Below are positions 23,842 to 32,786 of a DNA stretch of 64,000 nt, piece by piece (position 1 is the stretch's first letter; each line of letters begins with the position of its first letter). The DNA lies in NCBI RefSeq assembly GCF_002726155.1, contig NZ_PBSH01000016.1, forward strand, positions 1-64,000, written 5' to 3'. The stretch comes from Alcanivorax sp. GTDB lineage: Bacteria > Pseudomonadota > Gammaproteobacteria > Pseudomonadales > Alcanivoracaceae. Below the pieces are notes generated by a model. It had not been told where the DNA came from, searched no databases, and was given only the letters and a program-made list of their open reading frames with translations. The translations under genes were made by a program, and so were the position numbers.

Positions 23842-26800
23842 ATGCAGGATGACATCGCTCAACGCCAGGCGCTGTTGCAGGCCCAGCTGGAAGGGCAGGT
23901 CACTGCCCACATCGGTGCTGACCACCAGTCTCTGTTTCGCAGCTTTCTCGCTGCCTATTATGAAATGACCAGTCTGGCCGCCTTGACGGCCCGGCCTCCG
24001 GAACAACTCTTCCATATTGCCCAGCAGCATTGGCTGATGGCGCACCAACGCCACCCCGGCGAAACCCTGATTCACCTGAAGCCTCCCTGTCGCCCCGGCG
24101 GCCTTGCCGCGTTGCGCACCGTTACCGATGACGTCCCCTTTCTGGTGGATTCGGTGGCCATGGCCGTGCGTGATGCCGGTACCGCCATCGACTGGACCGT
24201 GCATCCGGTCATTCAGGTGCGACGCGATGCCCATGGCCACCTGACTCAGGTGACGGGGGTAGGCGATGGTGAGCAGCCAGCGGAGTCCATGATCTACGTG
24301 GAATTCGAACCGCTGGCAGACGACGAGGATTATGCGCGTCTGCAGGACATTCTTGAGCGCGTGCTGGGTGATTTGCGCGTGGTGGTGAACGATTTCGAGC
24401 CCATGCTCGACAACCTTGAAGCGACCCGCAGCAACCTGTCGGCCAGTTACCCGGAGCGGGATCAGCAGGAGTTACAGGAAGCGACGGGCTTTATCGAATG
24501 GTTGTCCGAAGACCACTTTACCTTCCTGGGGTATGCCCGGTCCGAAGCGAAAGCGGTAGACGGCGGCATGCAGCTGCATTTGGTCGACGAGGCGGGTCTT
24601 GGCCTGGCGCGTCCCGGCAGCCCTTACGCCAACGCGGATGAATTTATTGCGCCCCATGACGAAATGGCCAAATACATCCGCCATGGTCGTCTGGTGGTCG
24701 TGACCAAAGCCAATGTCCGCTCGCCCATTCATCATCCACACTATATGGATGTGGTGTCCGTGAAGCGCCTGGCCGCTGATGGATCGGTGGAAGGCACCGA
24801 CCGTTATATCGGGCTGTTTTCTCTGGATGCCTACATCAACCGCCCCCGGGATATTCCGCTGATTCGCCGCAAGGTAAATTATGTGCTGGATCGTTCCCGC
24901 CTGCCGGAACGCTCACATTCCGGCAAACACCTGCGCGATATCATTTACCAGCTTCCCCGCGATGAGCTGTTCCAGTGTAGCGAGGAAGAGCTGTACGACA
25001 TCTGCATGGGGATTCGCGCCCTGCGTGATCGTCATCATCTGAGGGTATTCATGCGCCGGGACCGCTACGGGCGTTTTTATTCATGCATGATTTACCTGAG
25101 CCGCGAACGCTACTCCCGGGAATTGCGCGACAAGGTCACCGCCGAGCTGATGACGCTGTGTAACGGTCGCTCCGTGGAGCGCACCGTGGATTTCCTCCGG
25201 GAAGGGCTGGCCCGGATTCACTGTATTGTGCGTATTCCCCAAGGCACACAGCTGGCCATGACTGATAGCCAGGTGGAGCAACGGCTGATTGAAATTACCC
25301 GTTCCTGGTCGGACCAGCTACGGGAAGTGTTGCGCGAAAGTGGCTACCAGGATGAGCAGGGCGACAAGGTGGGCAGCCGGGCCGATGACGGGGCTGCGCT
25401 GGCGCTGCGTTACGGGGACGCCTTTCCCCTGGGTTACCGGGAAGCACACAGTGCCGTGGAAGCCGCCGCCGACCTGCAATACCTGACGCAGCTGTCCGTG
25501 GATCAACCGGTGTTGCCCAGCCTGGCGGTCACGGATGCGGATGGTGCTGCCTGCCCGACCAGCCTGCGCCTTTATAGCCTGAATAATCCCATCGGGCTGT
25601 CTGATGTGCTGCCGGCGCTGGAAAATTTCGGTTTGCGGGTGGTGCGCCAGAACCCCACCCGGGTGACGCCCCGTGATGGTGATCCCCGCTGGATTCAGGT
25701 CTTCGACGTGCAGGTTCACGGTGAGTGTTCCCTGGGGCCTGCCCAGCAGAAGCGCTATTTTGAAGATGCCTTCCTGCAATGCTGGAACGGCCACACCGAA
25801 AACGATGGTCTCAACCGTTTGGTGTTGCTGGCGGGCCTGAATGCCCGTCAGGTGGTGTGCCTGCGCACCCTGACCAAATATCTGATTCAAACCGGGTTGC
25901 CGTATTCGCAGAACTACATGGAAGAGTTGCTGGCGGAACATGCGCGCATTGCCCGCTTGTTGGTACAGCTTTTCGAAACCCGCTTTGACCCACAGTTGAC
26001 TGACGGCCGTCGTGATAGTGAAGGACTGAAACTGGCACAGAACCTGGACCATGAACTCGATGGTGTGGCGTCCCTGGATGCGGACCGTGTCCTGCGGGCG
26101 TTCCTGAGTGTGGTACGCGCGGGGCTGCGTACCAATTTCTATCAGCAAGACGCGGGCGGGCACGACAAAGCCTATGTCAGCCTGAAGCTCGATCCGAAGA
26201 AGGTGTCGGAGCTGCCGCCGCCATTACCCATGTACGAAACCTTTGTGTATTCACCCACCATGGAAGGCATTCACTTGCGCGGTGGGCCGGTGGCTCGTGG
26301 CGGCCTGCGCTGGTCCGACCGGCGTGAGGATTTCCGCACCGAGGTGTTGGGCCTGGTCAAGGCGCAAATGGTCAAGAACGCCATCATTGTGCCGGTGGGT
26401 GCCAAGGGCGGTTTTGTGGTGAAAGGCGGTACACCGGGGGACCGGGAGGCGTGGCAACAGCAAGGCATCGCCTGCTACAAGGAGTTCATCCGCGGCCTGC
26501 TAGACCTCACTGACAATCGTGAAGGCGAGGCGATTGTGGCGCCAGAGCAGGTGGTGCGCCACGACGGTGACGACCCTTACCTGGTCGTGGCTGCCGATAA
26601 AGGCACCGCCACCTTCTCGGATATTGCCAATGGCCTGGCCGATGAGTACGGCTTCTGGCTGGGCGATGCGTTTGCCTCTGGCGGCAGTGCCGGTTACGAC
26701 CACAAGCAAATGGGGATTACGGCGCGCGGAGCTTGGGAAAGCGTGAAGCGCCACTTCCGGGAACAGGACAAGGATATCCAGACGCAGCCGTTTACCGTGG

Positions 26801-28683
26801 TGGGGATCGGGGACATGGGCGGCGATGTGTTTGGCAACGGCATGCTTTTGTCGGACCAGATTCAATTAGTCGCGGCCTTCAATCACCTGCACATCTTTAT
26901 TGACCCAAACCCGGACCCGGCGGCCTCCTTTGCCGAGCGCCAGCGCCTGTTCACGACCAGGGGCGCCACCTGGGATGATTTCGACCGCGAGGCCATGTCC
27001 GAGGGCGGCGGTGTCTGGTCGCGCAGCGCCAAGAGCATTGAGCTCAGTGAGCCGGCCTGCCAAGCGCTGGGTATCAGTGAACGGACGCTGACCCCGGCCG
27101 AATTGATCATGGCGATTCTCAAGGCGCCGGTGGAACTGCTCTGGAATGGCGGCATCGGCACCTATGTGAAAGGCAGTAACGAGAGTCATAGCCAGGTGGG
27201 GGACAGGGCTAACGACGCCATCCGTGTGAACGGCAAGGAACTGCGCTGCCAGGTCGTGGGTGAGGGCGGTAACCTGGGGCTCACGCAACTGGGGCGCATT
27301 GAATTTGCGCTCAATGGTGGGCGGATCAATACCGACGCCATTGATAACTCCGGCGGTGTGCACAGCTCTGACCGGGAAGTGAATATCAAGATTCCGCTTA
27401 ACCAGCGTTTGCGTGACGGGCGGCTGGATCGCGATACCCGCGACCCGCTACTGGTGCGCATGACTGACGATGTGGCCGAGGCGGTGCTGCACGACAACTA
27501 CGTGCAGAGCCTGGCGCTAAGCCTGCTGGAATATAACGCCGCATCGCGGCTGGATGAGCACGCCAATCACCTGCGCACGCTGGAGCGTCAGGCCATGCTG
27601 GTGCGCACGGTGGAGTACCTGCCGGATGATGAATCACTGAGCGAACGTCGCACCCGCGGCAAAGGACTGACCCGCCCGGAACTATCGGTGCTGTTGTCCT
27701 ATACCAAGAATGCACTGTTCGATGCCTTGCTGGCGTCGGATGTCCCTGATGATGCGTTTTTCGATCAGGATGTGCTGCATTACTTTCCTCAGGAGTTGGT
27801 GGAGTCCTTCGGCGATGATCTGCTCAACCATGGCCTGCGCCGGGAGTTGATCGCCACGGTACTGGCCAACGCGGTGGTCAACCGGATGGGCTTCGCCTTT
27901 GTTCACCGCTATGCGGATGAGCATGGTTTATCGCTACACCGTTTGGTGAAAGCCTACGCCATGGCCCATGCGGTGTTCGATGGCGACCTGTATTGGGCGC
28001 CGGTGGATGGCCTGGACGGGCGCGTGGACAGCCAGGTGCAGCTACGGCTTTATGGTCGGGTAATCGGGCTGATGAAGCACGTGACCACCTGGTTGATTCA
28101 TTACAAGTGGGGGCGGCGCCCGGTGGCAGAAGCGGTGGCCCGTTACCGCAAGGCCATCGCCGAACTGGAAGGCATGTTGCCGGAGGCACTGCCGGGCAGT
28201 TATCGGCAGGAATGGGATCAAGCCGTGGAGGGCATGAAGGACGACGGTGTGCCCGAGAAAGAAGCAAAACTGTTGGCCAACACCATGGTGCTGGGGTGCG
28301 CCCCGGATATTGTCGAACTTGCCTCGCAAGCTCAGGTGCCGCTGAAACTGGCGGCGGAAGTGTACTTTCTCGTGGGCGATAAGCTGCAGATTCTGTGGCT
28401 GCTATCGTCGATTCTGGATCTGTCTGTGCAGGATCGCTGGCAGGCACTGGCTCGTGCCAACCTGCGTGAAGATTCCTACCGCCTGCACCGGCAAGTGGCC
28501 GCCAAGGTGCTGGAGTATGAGGGGGACAACGCCGCCGCGCGCTTTGCGGCCTGGGAAGAAAAATCCCGCCGTAAGGTGGCCTTTGGTATCCACCGTTTGC
28601 AGACCTTGCAGGCGGATGGCCCCCACGACTTCATGACACTGGCGGTGGGGGTGCGGGAGCTGCGTAAACTGAGAAGCCTGTAG
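23842..28683 (+). CDS. gdhB: NAD-specific glutamate dehydrogenase, large (180-kDa) class
   Basis: A 1613-residue protein of the Bac_GDH class, full length for the family. The N-terminal half carries ACT-like regulatory regions. The catalytic domain lies around residues 800-1250 with GGPVARGGLRWSDRREDF, VKNAIIVPVGAKGGF and a dinucleotide-binding GIGDMGGDVFGNGM; a helical C-terminal region follows. It oxidises glutamate to 2-oxoglutarate and ammonia with NAD, working mainly in amino-acid catabolism, and relatives are allosterically controlled. Monocistronic by position. GGAGG lies 6 nt before ATG 23842. Confidence 0.95.
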   Translation: MQDDIAQRQALLQAQLEGQVTAHIGADHQSLFRSFLAAYYEMTSLAALTARPPEQLFHIAQQHWLMAHQRHPGETLIHLKPPCRPGGLAALRTVTDDVPFLVDSVAMAVRDAGTAIDWTVHPVIQVRRDAHGHLTQVTGVGDGEQPAESMIYVEFEPLADDEDYARLQDILERVLGDLRVVVNDFEPMLDNLEATRSNLSASYPERDQQELQEATGFIEWLSEDHFTFLGYARSEAKAVDGGMQLHLVDEAGLGLARPGSPYANADEFIAPHDEMAKYIRHGRLVVVTKANVRSPIHHPHYMDVVSVKRLAADGSVEGTDRYIGLFSLDAYINRPRDIPLIRRKVNYVLDRSRLPERSHSGKHLRDIIYQLPRDELFQCSEEELYDICMGIRALRDRHHLRVFMRRDRYGRFYSCMIYLSRERYSRELRDKVTAELMTLCNGRSVERTVDFLREGLARIHCIVRIPQGTQLAMTDSQVEQRLIEITRSWSDQLREVLRESGYQDEQGDKVGSRADDGAALALRYGDAFPLGYREAHSAVEAAADLQYLTQLSVDQPVLPSLAVTDADGAACPTSLRLYSLNNPIGLSDVLPALENFGLRVVRQNPTRVTPRDGDPRWIQVFDVQVHGECSLGPAQQKRYFEDAFLQCWNGHTENDGLNRLVLLAGLNARQVVCLRTLTKYLIQTGLPYSQNYMEELLAEHARIARLLVQLFETRFDPQLTDGRRDSEGLKLAQNLDHELDGVASLDADRVLRAFLSVVRAGLRTNFYQQDAGGHDKAYVSLKLDPKKVSELPPPLPMYETFVYSPTMEGIHLRGGPVARGGLRWSDRREDFRTEVLGLVKAQMVKNAIIVPVGAKGGFVVKGGTPGDREAWQQQGIACYKEFIRGLLDLTDNREGEAIVAPEQVVRHDGDDPYLVVAADKGTATFSDIANGLADEYGFWLGDAFASGGSAGYDHKQMGITARGAWESVKRHFREQDKDIQTQPFTVVGIGDMGGDVFGNGMLLSDQIQLVAAFNHLHIFIDPNPDPAASFAERQRLFTTRGATWDDFDREAMSEGGGVWSRSAKSIELSEPACQALGISERTLTPAELIMAILKAPVELLWNGGIGTYVKGSNESHSQVGDRANDAIRVNGKELRCQVVGEGGNLGLTQLGRIEFALNGGRINTDAIDNSGGVHSSDREVNIKIPLNQRLRDGRLDRDTRDPLLVRMTDDVAEAVLHDNYVQSLALSLLEYNAASRLDEHANHLRTLERQAMLVRTVEYLPDDESLSERRTRGKGLTRPELSVLLSYTKNALFDALLASDVPDDAFFDQDVLHYFPQELVESFGDDLLNHGLRRELIATVLANAVVNRMGFAFVHRYADEHGLSLHRLVKAYAMAHAVFDGDLYWAPVDGLDGRVDSQVQLRLYGRVIGLMKHVTTWLIHYKWGRRPVAEAVARYRKAIAELEGMLPEALPGSYRQEWDQAVEGMKDDGVPEKEAKLLANTMVLGCAPDIVELASQAQVPLKLAAEVYFLVGDKLQILWLLSSILDLSVQDRWQALARANLREDSYRLHRQVAAKVLEYEGDNAAARFAAWEEKSRRKVAFGIHRLQTLQADGPHDFMTLAVGVRELRKLRSL

Positions 28684-28730
28684 GGCGCAGAAGTCGAGAC
28701 CATACGGATTACACTTGAGTTGGCTGGCCT

Positions 28731-28764
28731 CTGCATATACTGTACAAAAAGACAGTATATGCAG
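28731..28764. promoter_or_regulatory. LexA (SOS) box with extended symmetry
   Basis: CTGCATATACTGT and ACAGTATATGCAG are perfect 13-bp inverted arms around ACAAAAAG. The core CTGT-N8-ACAG is the gammaproteobacterial LexA site and is nearly the same as the one before umuD. The right arm ends 11 nt before the radical SAM start codon, and a TATACT that could be the -10 element lies inside the left arm. Confidence 0.88.
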
Positions 28765-28775
28765 AGGTGAAGTTT

Positions 28776-29819
28776 ATGCGCGCAGCGAACCGGGGAACCC
28801 TGAGCCAGCTACCTGGCCGTTTTGCCGTCAGCCATTGTGAATCGGATAACCCTCCGGTGAGCCGGCCTACTCGCTATCATCGCGAAAAAGCCAGCAGCAT
28901 CATCATGACCAATCGTAGTCCGGACCTGCCATTTGAGCAGAGTATCAATCCGTATAGGGGCTGCGAACATGGCTGCATTTATTGCTATGCCCGTCCCAAC
29001 CATGCCTATGTGGACCTATCACCCGGTCAGGATTTCGAGAGCGAAATTTTCTGCAAGGACAATGCCGCGGAGGTGCTTCGCGACAGCCTTCGCAAACCGT
29101 CTTATCGCTGCCGTCCCATTGTGCTCGGCACGGTCACCGACCCTTATCAGCCCATTGAACGAGAGCGACGTATTACCCGCGAGATATTGCAGGTGCTGGT
29201 AGATTGCCAGCACCCGTTCAGCCTGATTACCAAAAGCACTCTGGTACTGCGGGACCTGGACCTGATTGCGCCCATGGCCCGGGCCGGGCGTGCCTCGGTG
29301 GCTGTTTCGGTCACCACGCTGGATAACCGCCTGAAAGGCGAATTGGAGCCCCGTGCCAGCGGCGGCAAGGAGCGACTGAAAGTGGTCCGCGAACTCAGCC
29401 GTGCCGGCGTGCCGGTCACGGTGCTGGTCGCGCCGGTGATTCCTTTCATCAATGACCATGAGCTGGAAGACATTGTGCATCAGGTGGCCATGGCAGGCGC
29501 CCAGCAGGCGGGTTATGTGGTGCTGCGCTTACCTCATGAAGTCGGGCCGTTGTGGCAGGAATGGCTGGCAGACCATTACCCGGATAGGGCTGATAAGGTC
29601 ATGTCGGTCATGCGCGATCTGCATGGCGGCGCCATTTATGACAGCCGCTGGCACCAGCGTCAGAGCGGGCAGGGGGCCTGGGCGCATCTGCTGAGTCAGC
29701 GTTTTGACTCCGCCTGCCGCAGTGCCGGGCTGGCGGGCAGGGAGTTGTTGGACCTGGACACGGGCGGCTTTGTGCCACCCGGACCCCATGGGCAGCTGAG
29801 CCTGTGGGGAGCCATTTAG
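28776..29819 (+). CDS. PA0069-family radical SAM protein, SOS-controlled
   Basis: A 347-residue protein with the radical SAM cluster motif CEHGCIYC near residue 65, followed by YARPNH, in the spore-photoproduct-lyase-like branch (COG1533). The cluster cleaves S-adenosylmethionine to start radical chemistry; the substrate is unknown. A LexA box directly upstream suggests a role in DNA damage repair. The Pseudomonas counterpart PA0069 has, to my knowledge, been reported in the LexA regulon. ATG 28776 is preferred because GAGGTGA lies 5 nt upstream; GTG 28767 would place the start inside that ribosome site. Confidence 0.87.
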   Translation: MRAANRGTLSQLPGRFAVSHCESDNPPVSRPTRYHREKASSIIMTNRSPDLPFEQSINPYRGCEHGCIYCYARPNHAYVDLSPGQDFESEIFCKDNAAEVLRDSLRKPSYRCRPIVLGTVTDPYQPIERERRITREILQVLVDCQHPFSLITKSTLVLRDLDLIAPMARAGRASVAVSVTTLDNRLKGELEPRASGGKERLKVVRELSRAGVPVTVLVAPVIPFINDHELEDIVHQVAMAGAQQAGYVVLRLPHEVGPLWQEWLADHYPDRADKVMSVMRDLHGGAIYDSRWHQRQSGQGAWAHLLSQRFDSACRSAGLAGRELLDLDTGGFVPPGPHGQLSLWGAI

Positions 29820-29859
29820 TAACCCCGGGTTATTTACCTTTGCTGGTCTTTCCTTTACT

Positions 29860-29880
29860 TTAGTGACCAATGGTTACTAA
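29860..29880. promoter_or_regulatory. Probable TetR operator
   Basis: TTAGTGACC-AAT-GGTTACTAA is a 21-bp palindrome with one mismatch in nine, 48 nt upstream of the SDR start. It is the right length and symmetry for a TetR-type dimer, and the operon itself encodes one. Confidence 0.65.
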
Positions 29881-29928
29881 TTTGCATTGATGGTACGCCC
29901 GCTTCCGGTGTGCCTACAGGAGAGTCCG

Positions 29929-30690
29929 ATGAAAGCGGTATTAATTACCGGTGCCAGCGCCGGTATTGGTGAAGAGTTTGCTCGCCAACTGGCTACGCAA
30001 GGGCACAACCTGGTGCTGGCGGCGCGGCGTCTGGATCGATTGGAAACATTGGCCAGTGAGTTGCGTCAGCGCCATAACCTGGAGGTTGTGTGTATCGCCT
30101 CCGACCTGGCCCTGGCCGGCGCGTCAGGAAAGCTGGTAGCGGACATGGCTACCCATAATGTGGAACTGACTGGCTTGATCAACAATGCCGGTTTTGGCGA
30201 CCGGGGGGATTTTTCCGATCTGCCACTACAGCGTCAGCTGGACATGATCCAGGTGAATGTGACTGCCCTGGTGGATCTGACCTGGCAATTGGTGCCGCAG
30301 TTGAAAGCGGCCAGTGACGCATTTTTGATCAATGTCGCGTCCACGGCGGCGTTCCAGGCCGGCCCGAACATGAGTATCTATTACGCTTCCAAAGCGTTTG
30401 TACTGTCGTTTTCGGAAGGCCTGCACGAAGAGCTGAAAAAAGAAGGCGTGGCGGTAAGTGCACTCTGTCCGGGTGCCACTGCGTCCGAGTTTGCCCAGGA
30501 AGCGAACATGACCAACACCTTGCTCTTCAAGGCCGGCACCATGACCACCGAAGCGGTGGTCAGCAAGGCGTTGGCTGGACGCCACCGCGCCATTGTGATT
30601 CCTGGCTTGAAGAACCTGTTGATGGTGTGGCTCGGCAAGCTTTCGCCCCGTATGATTACCCGCCGACTGGCTGGGTTGTTACAAGCGTGA
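29929..30690 (+). CDS. Short-chain dehydrogenase/reductase (SDR)
   Basis: A 253-residue Rossmann-fold oxidoreductase. It has the TGASAGIG cofactor motif at residues 7-14, NNAGFG near 84, the catalytic Ser in NVASTAA near 136 and YYASK with Tyr and Lys near 150. The Arg-rich segment AARRLDRLE after the second strand suggests NADP(H). Related YdfG/DltE-like SDRs reduce small ketones or aldehydes; the substrate is unknown. ATG 29929 has AGGAGAG upstream. First gene of an operon with TetR and a hydrolase. Confidence 0.9.
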   Translation: MKAVLITGASAGIGEEFARQLATQGHNLVLAARRLDRLETLASELRQRHNLEVVCIASDLALAGASGKLVADMATHNVELTGLINNAGFGDRGDFSDLPLQRQLDMIQVNVTALVDLTWQLVPQLKAASDAFLINVASTAAFQAGPNMSIYYASKAFVLSFSEGLHEELKKEGVAVSALCPGATASEFAQEANMTNTLLFKAGTMTTEAVVSKALAGRHRAIVIPGLKNLLMVWLGKLSPRMITRRLAGLLQA

Positions 30691-31304
30691 ATTCTTGTCC
30701 TTTTCAACGTGCCCGTTCCCCGGAACAGAAAGCGGAGCGGCGCGCACAAATTCTGGAGGCTGCGGCCCTGTTTTTTGCCGAGCAGCGGTTCGCGGCCATC
30801 AGCCTGGCGGCCATTGCCCGCCAGTCCGGTGTGACCAAGGCCGCGTTGTACCGGTATTTCCCTTCTAAAGAAGCGCTGTTTCTGGCGCTCTATCTGAGTG
30901 AACTGGATGCCATGGTTGAGGCGCCTCTGCCGCAGGAAGCGCCCGCCTGGGTAGCAATCAGTGAGCTACTGATTGCCCGCCCATTGTTCTGCCGGTTGAC
31001 CTCTATTCTGCATACAGTGCTGGAACATAATCTGGATGAATCACAGGCACGGGAATTCAAGCAGGCCTTGCTGGCCAGCTTTGCGCAGCTGGCCGCACGC
31101 TTGCAGCGCGACTTTGCCCTGGAAGGAGAACAGGCCATACGTTTCCTGATGCAGGTACAGCAATCGGTGATAGGTTGCTGGGCGGTGAGCCAACCGGCAC
31201 CGGTGGTGGCCACCGTGATCAAGACGCCCCCGCTGGATGTGTTTCAGGTGGAATTCGGGGATGCACTGCGCACCCAGCTACGAGCATTGCAGGCAGCGTT
31301 ATAA
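30687..31304 (+). CDS. TetR family transcriptional regulator
   Basis: A 205-residue protein with an N-terminal helix-turn-helix (residues 12-60: ISLAAIARQSGVTKAALYRYFPSKEALF) and a helical ligand-binding C-terminal domain. Starts with GTG overlapping the SDR stop (GTGA), so it is translationally coupled. By position it probably represses its own operon via the palindrome at 29860. Similar to regulators of fatty acid or alkane stress genes in shape only; the ligand cannot be read from sequence. Confidence 0.9.
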   Translation: MNSCPFQRARSPEQKAERRAQILEAAALFFAEQRFAAISLAAIARQSGVTKAALYRYFPSKEALFLALYLSELDAMVEAPLPQEAPAWVAISELLIARPLFCRLTSILHTVLEHNLDESQAREFKQALLASFAQLAARLQRDFALEGEQAIRFLMQVQQSVIGCWAVSQPAPVVATVIKTPPLDVFQVEFGDALRTQLRALQAAL

Positions 31305-31326
31305 CTCTTTGGCAGGGGAGCCTGGC

Positions 31327-32010
31327 ATGACTGAATGGTTTGGCGTGGATTGTCTCTATGACCGGGCACAGAAGCCTGTTGCATTACTGCTGCTGGCACA
31401 CGGTGCCGGCGCTGCGATGGACAGCGATTTCATGAACGCAATGGCCGCAGCATTGGCATCACATTCCGTGGCGGTGCTGCGGTTTGAATTTCCCTACATG
31501 CAGCGCCGTCGCGGCGAACAACGAAAATTCCCGCCGGACCGCGCACCGAAATTACTGACGGCGTTTGCCGAGCGCGTCAGAGAAGCGCGAAGTCTGGCGG
31601 CTGAATTATCACAGCATTCCAATGGCGCGTTGCCGCTATGGATCGGTGGAAAATCCATGGGCGGACGCATGGCCTCCATGCTGGCCGCTGAGGGCAATGG
31701 TGTGGCTACGCAGGATGTGGCTGGCGTTATCGCGCTGGGCTACCCTTTTCATCCGCCCGGGAAACCGGAGAAAACCCGGATAGATCACCTGCCGGCACTG
31801 ACCGTTCCCCTGTTGATTTGCCAGGGGGAACGTGACCCCTTTGGTAAACCGGACGAGGTGGCAAATTATGGCCTTCCAGAGCGAGTTAGAGTGCATTGGC
31901 TGACCAGTGGTGATCATGATTTCAAGCCATTGAAGCGCAGTGGGCTTACTCAGGAAGACCTGATTGAGGAGGCAGCGGCCACGGCGGCAGAATTGATCAG
32001 GGAAGGGTAG
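31327..32010 (+). CDS. Alpha/beta hydrolase (KANL3/Tex30, COG3571-like)
   Basis: A 227-residue single-domain hydrolase. AHGAGAAMDSDFM (residues 20-32) forms the oxyanion region, GGKSMGGRMAS near residue 107 the nucleophile elbow with Ser, and SGDHDFKP near residue 195 carries the His; an Asp in GERDPFG completes a triad. Its natural ester or amide is unknown. It follows the TetR gene by 22 nt and probably completes the operon. A terminator-repeat lies 60 nt downstream. Confidence 0.85.
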   Translation: MTEWFGVDCLYDRAQKPVALLLLAHGAGAAMDSDFMNAMAAALASHSVAVLRFEFPYMQRRRGEQRKFPPDRAPKLLTAFAERVREARSLAAELSQHSNGALPLWIGGKSMGGRMASMLAAEGNGVATQDVAGVIALGYPFHPPGKPEKTRIDHLPALTVPLLICQGERDPFGKPDEVANYGLPERVRVHWLTSGDHDFKPLKRSGLTQEDLIEEAAATAAELIREG

Positions 32011-32073
32011 TCAGAGGCTGGCAGAGAAAAGGGAATCATTGATCGTTTCCCTGTAGAGAATGTGCACGAATGA

Positions 32074-32170
32074 AACGTAAGAGGCCGCGTCCAAAGTGTT
32101 GGGCGCGGCCTCTTACGTTGAGATTGGAAAAATGCCAGCCGGCATGGCTGTCAATTTCCACTCTTAACTG
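32074..32170. repeat. Terminator-containing repeat, copy A
   Basis: AACGTAAGAGGCCGCG and CGCGGCCTCTTACGTT form a 16-bp stem (32074-32119). It is followed at about 30 nt by a conserved TCAATTTCCACTCTTAACTG segment. The same arrangement occurs at 60178. Both sit between convergent genes and probably act as two-way terminators. Confidence 0.78.
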
Positions 32171-32644
32171 TCAACTATCTTTGCCGGGCTTCTCACTGAT
32201 CCACAGATTGATAGTGCCTTCTACCACTACGGTACCGTCATCGCGCATGGCTTTTACGGTTACCGGCAGGTTGCCAGGTTTCCAGTCTTCTGGATTGGCT
32301 TCGGCGGTGGCGGTGATATCGGTAGTGGCCTTGGCGGTGTAATTCACGTCCATGCCTTTGGGGATCCAGCGCAAATGCTTGGGTACAGAGGCTTCCGCCA
32401 TGGCGCCCATGGCGCATTCCAGAGCATTACAGATGGCGATGACGTGGACGGTCTGGATGTGGTTTTCCACACCTTTGCGTTTCTTGAAGGTAACCTTACA
32501 AAAATTAGGGCGCAGTTCAGCAATTGTGGGGGTGATGGTAGCGAAATAGGGCGCTTTGCGGCTGAATACCATGGAAAAAAGCTTGCGGCCGGCGGGCAGT
32601 TTCAAGGCTTTTTCGTACATGTTCAGCAGGTAGTTATTACTCAT
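32171..32644 (-). CDS. DUF4442 hotdog-fold protein (thioesterase-like)
   Basis: A 157-residue protein with the DUF4442 outline: N-terminal helix, then FSRKAPYFATITPTIAELRP, a helix with HVIAICNALECAMGAMAEASVP, and strands ending KAMRDDGTVVVEGTINLWI. The family has the acyl-CoA thioesterase hotdog fold, and activity on acyl-CoA is likely but not shown. ATG 32644 follows AGGAG at spacing 8. It converges with the hydrolase operon and is divergent from the DUF748 gene. Confidence 0.83.
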   Translation of the reverse strand: MSNNYLLNMYEKALKLPAGRKLFSMVFSRKAPYFATITPTIAELRPNFCKVTFKKRKGVENHIQTVHVIAICNALECAMGAMAEASVPKHLRWIPKGMDVNYTAKATTDITATAEANPEDWKPGNLPVTVKAMRDDGTVVVEGTINLWISEKPGKDS

Positions 32645-32786
32645 GGGGCGGGCTCCTGAAATCAATGAGCTCATTCTCCACAGCCGGGGAGGCGCTGCAA
32701 TGGGTTTTGGGGCGCCACGGCCCGGCCCAACTGCTACCATGGCGTCAGGATTTCAACATCAGTCGCATCGGTGAGAGGGGACAGGC

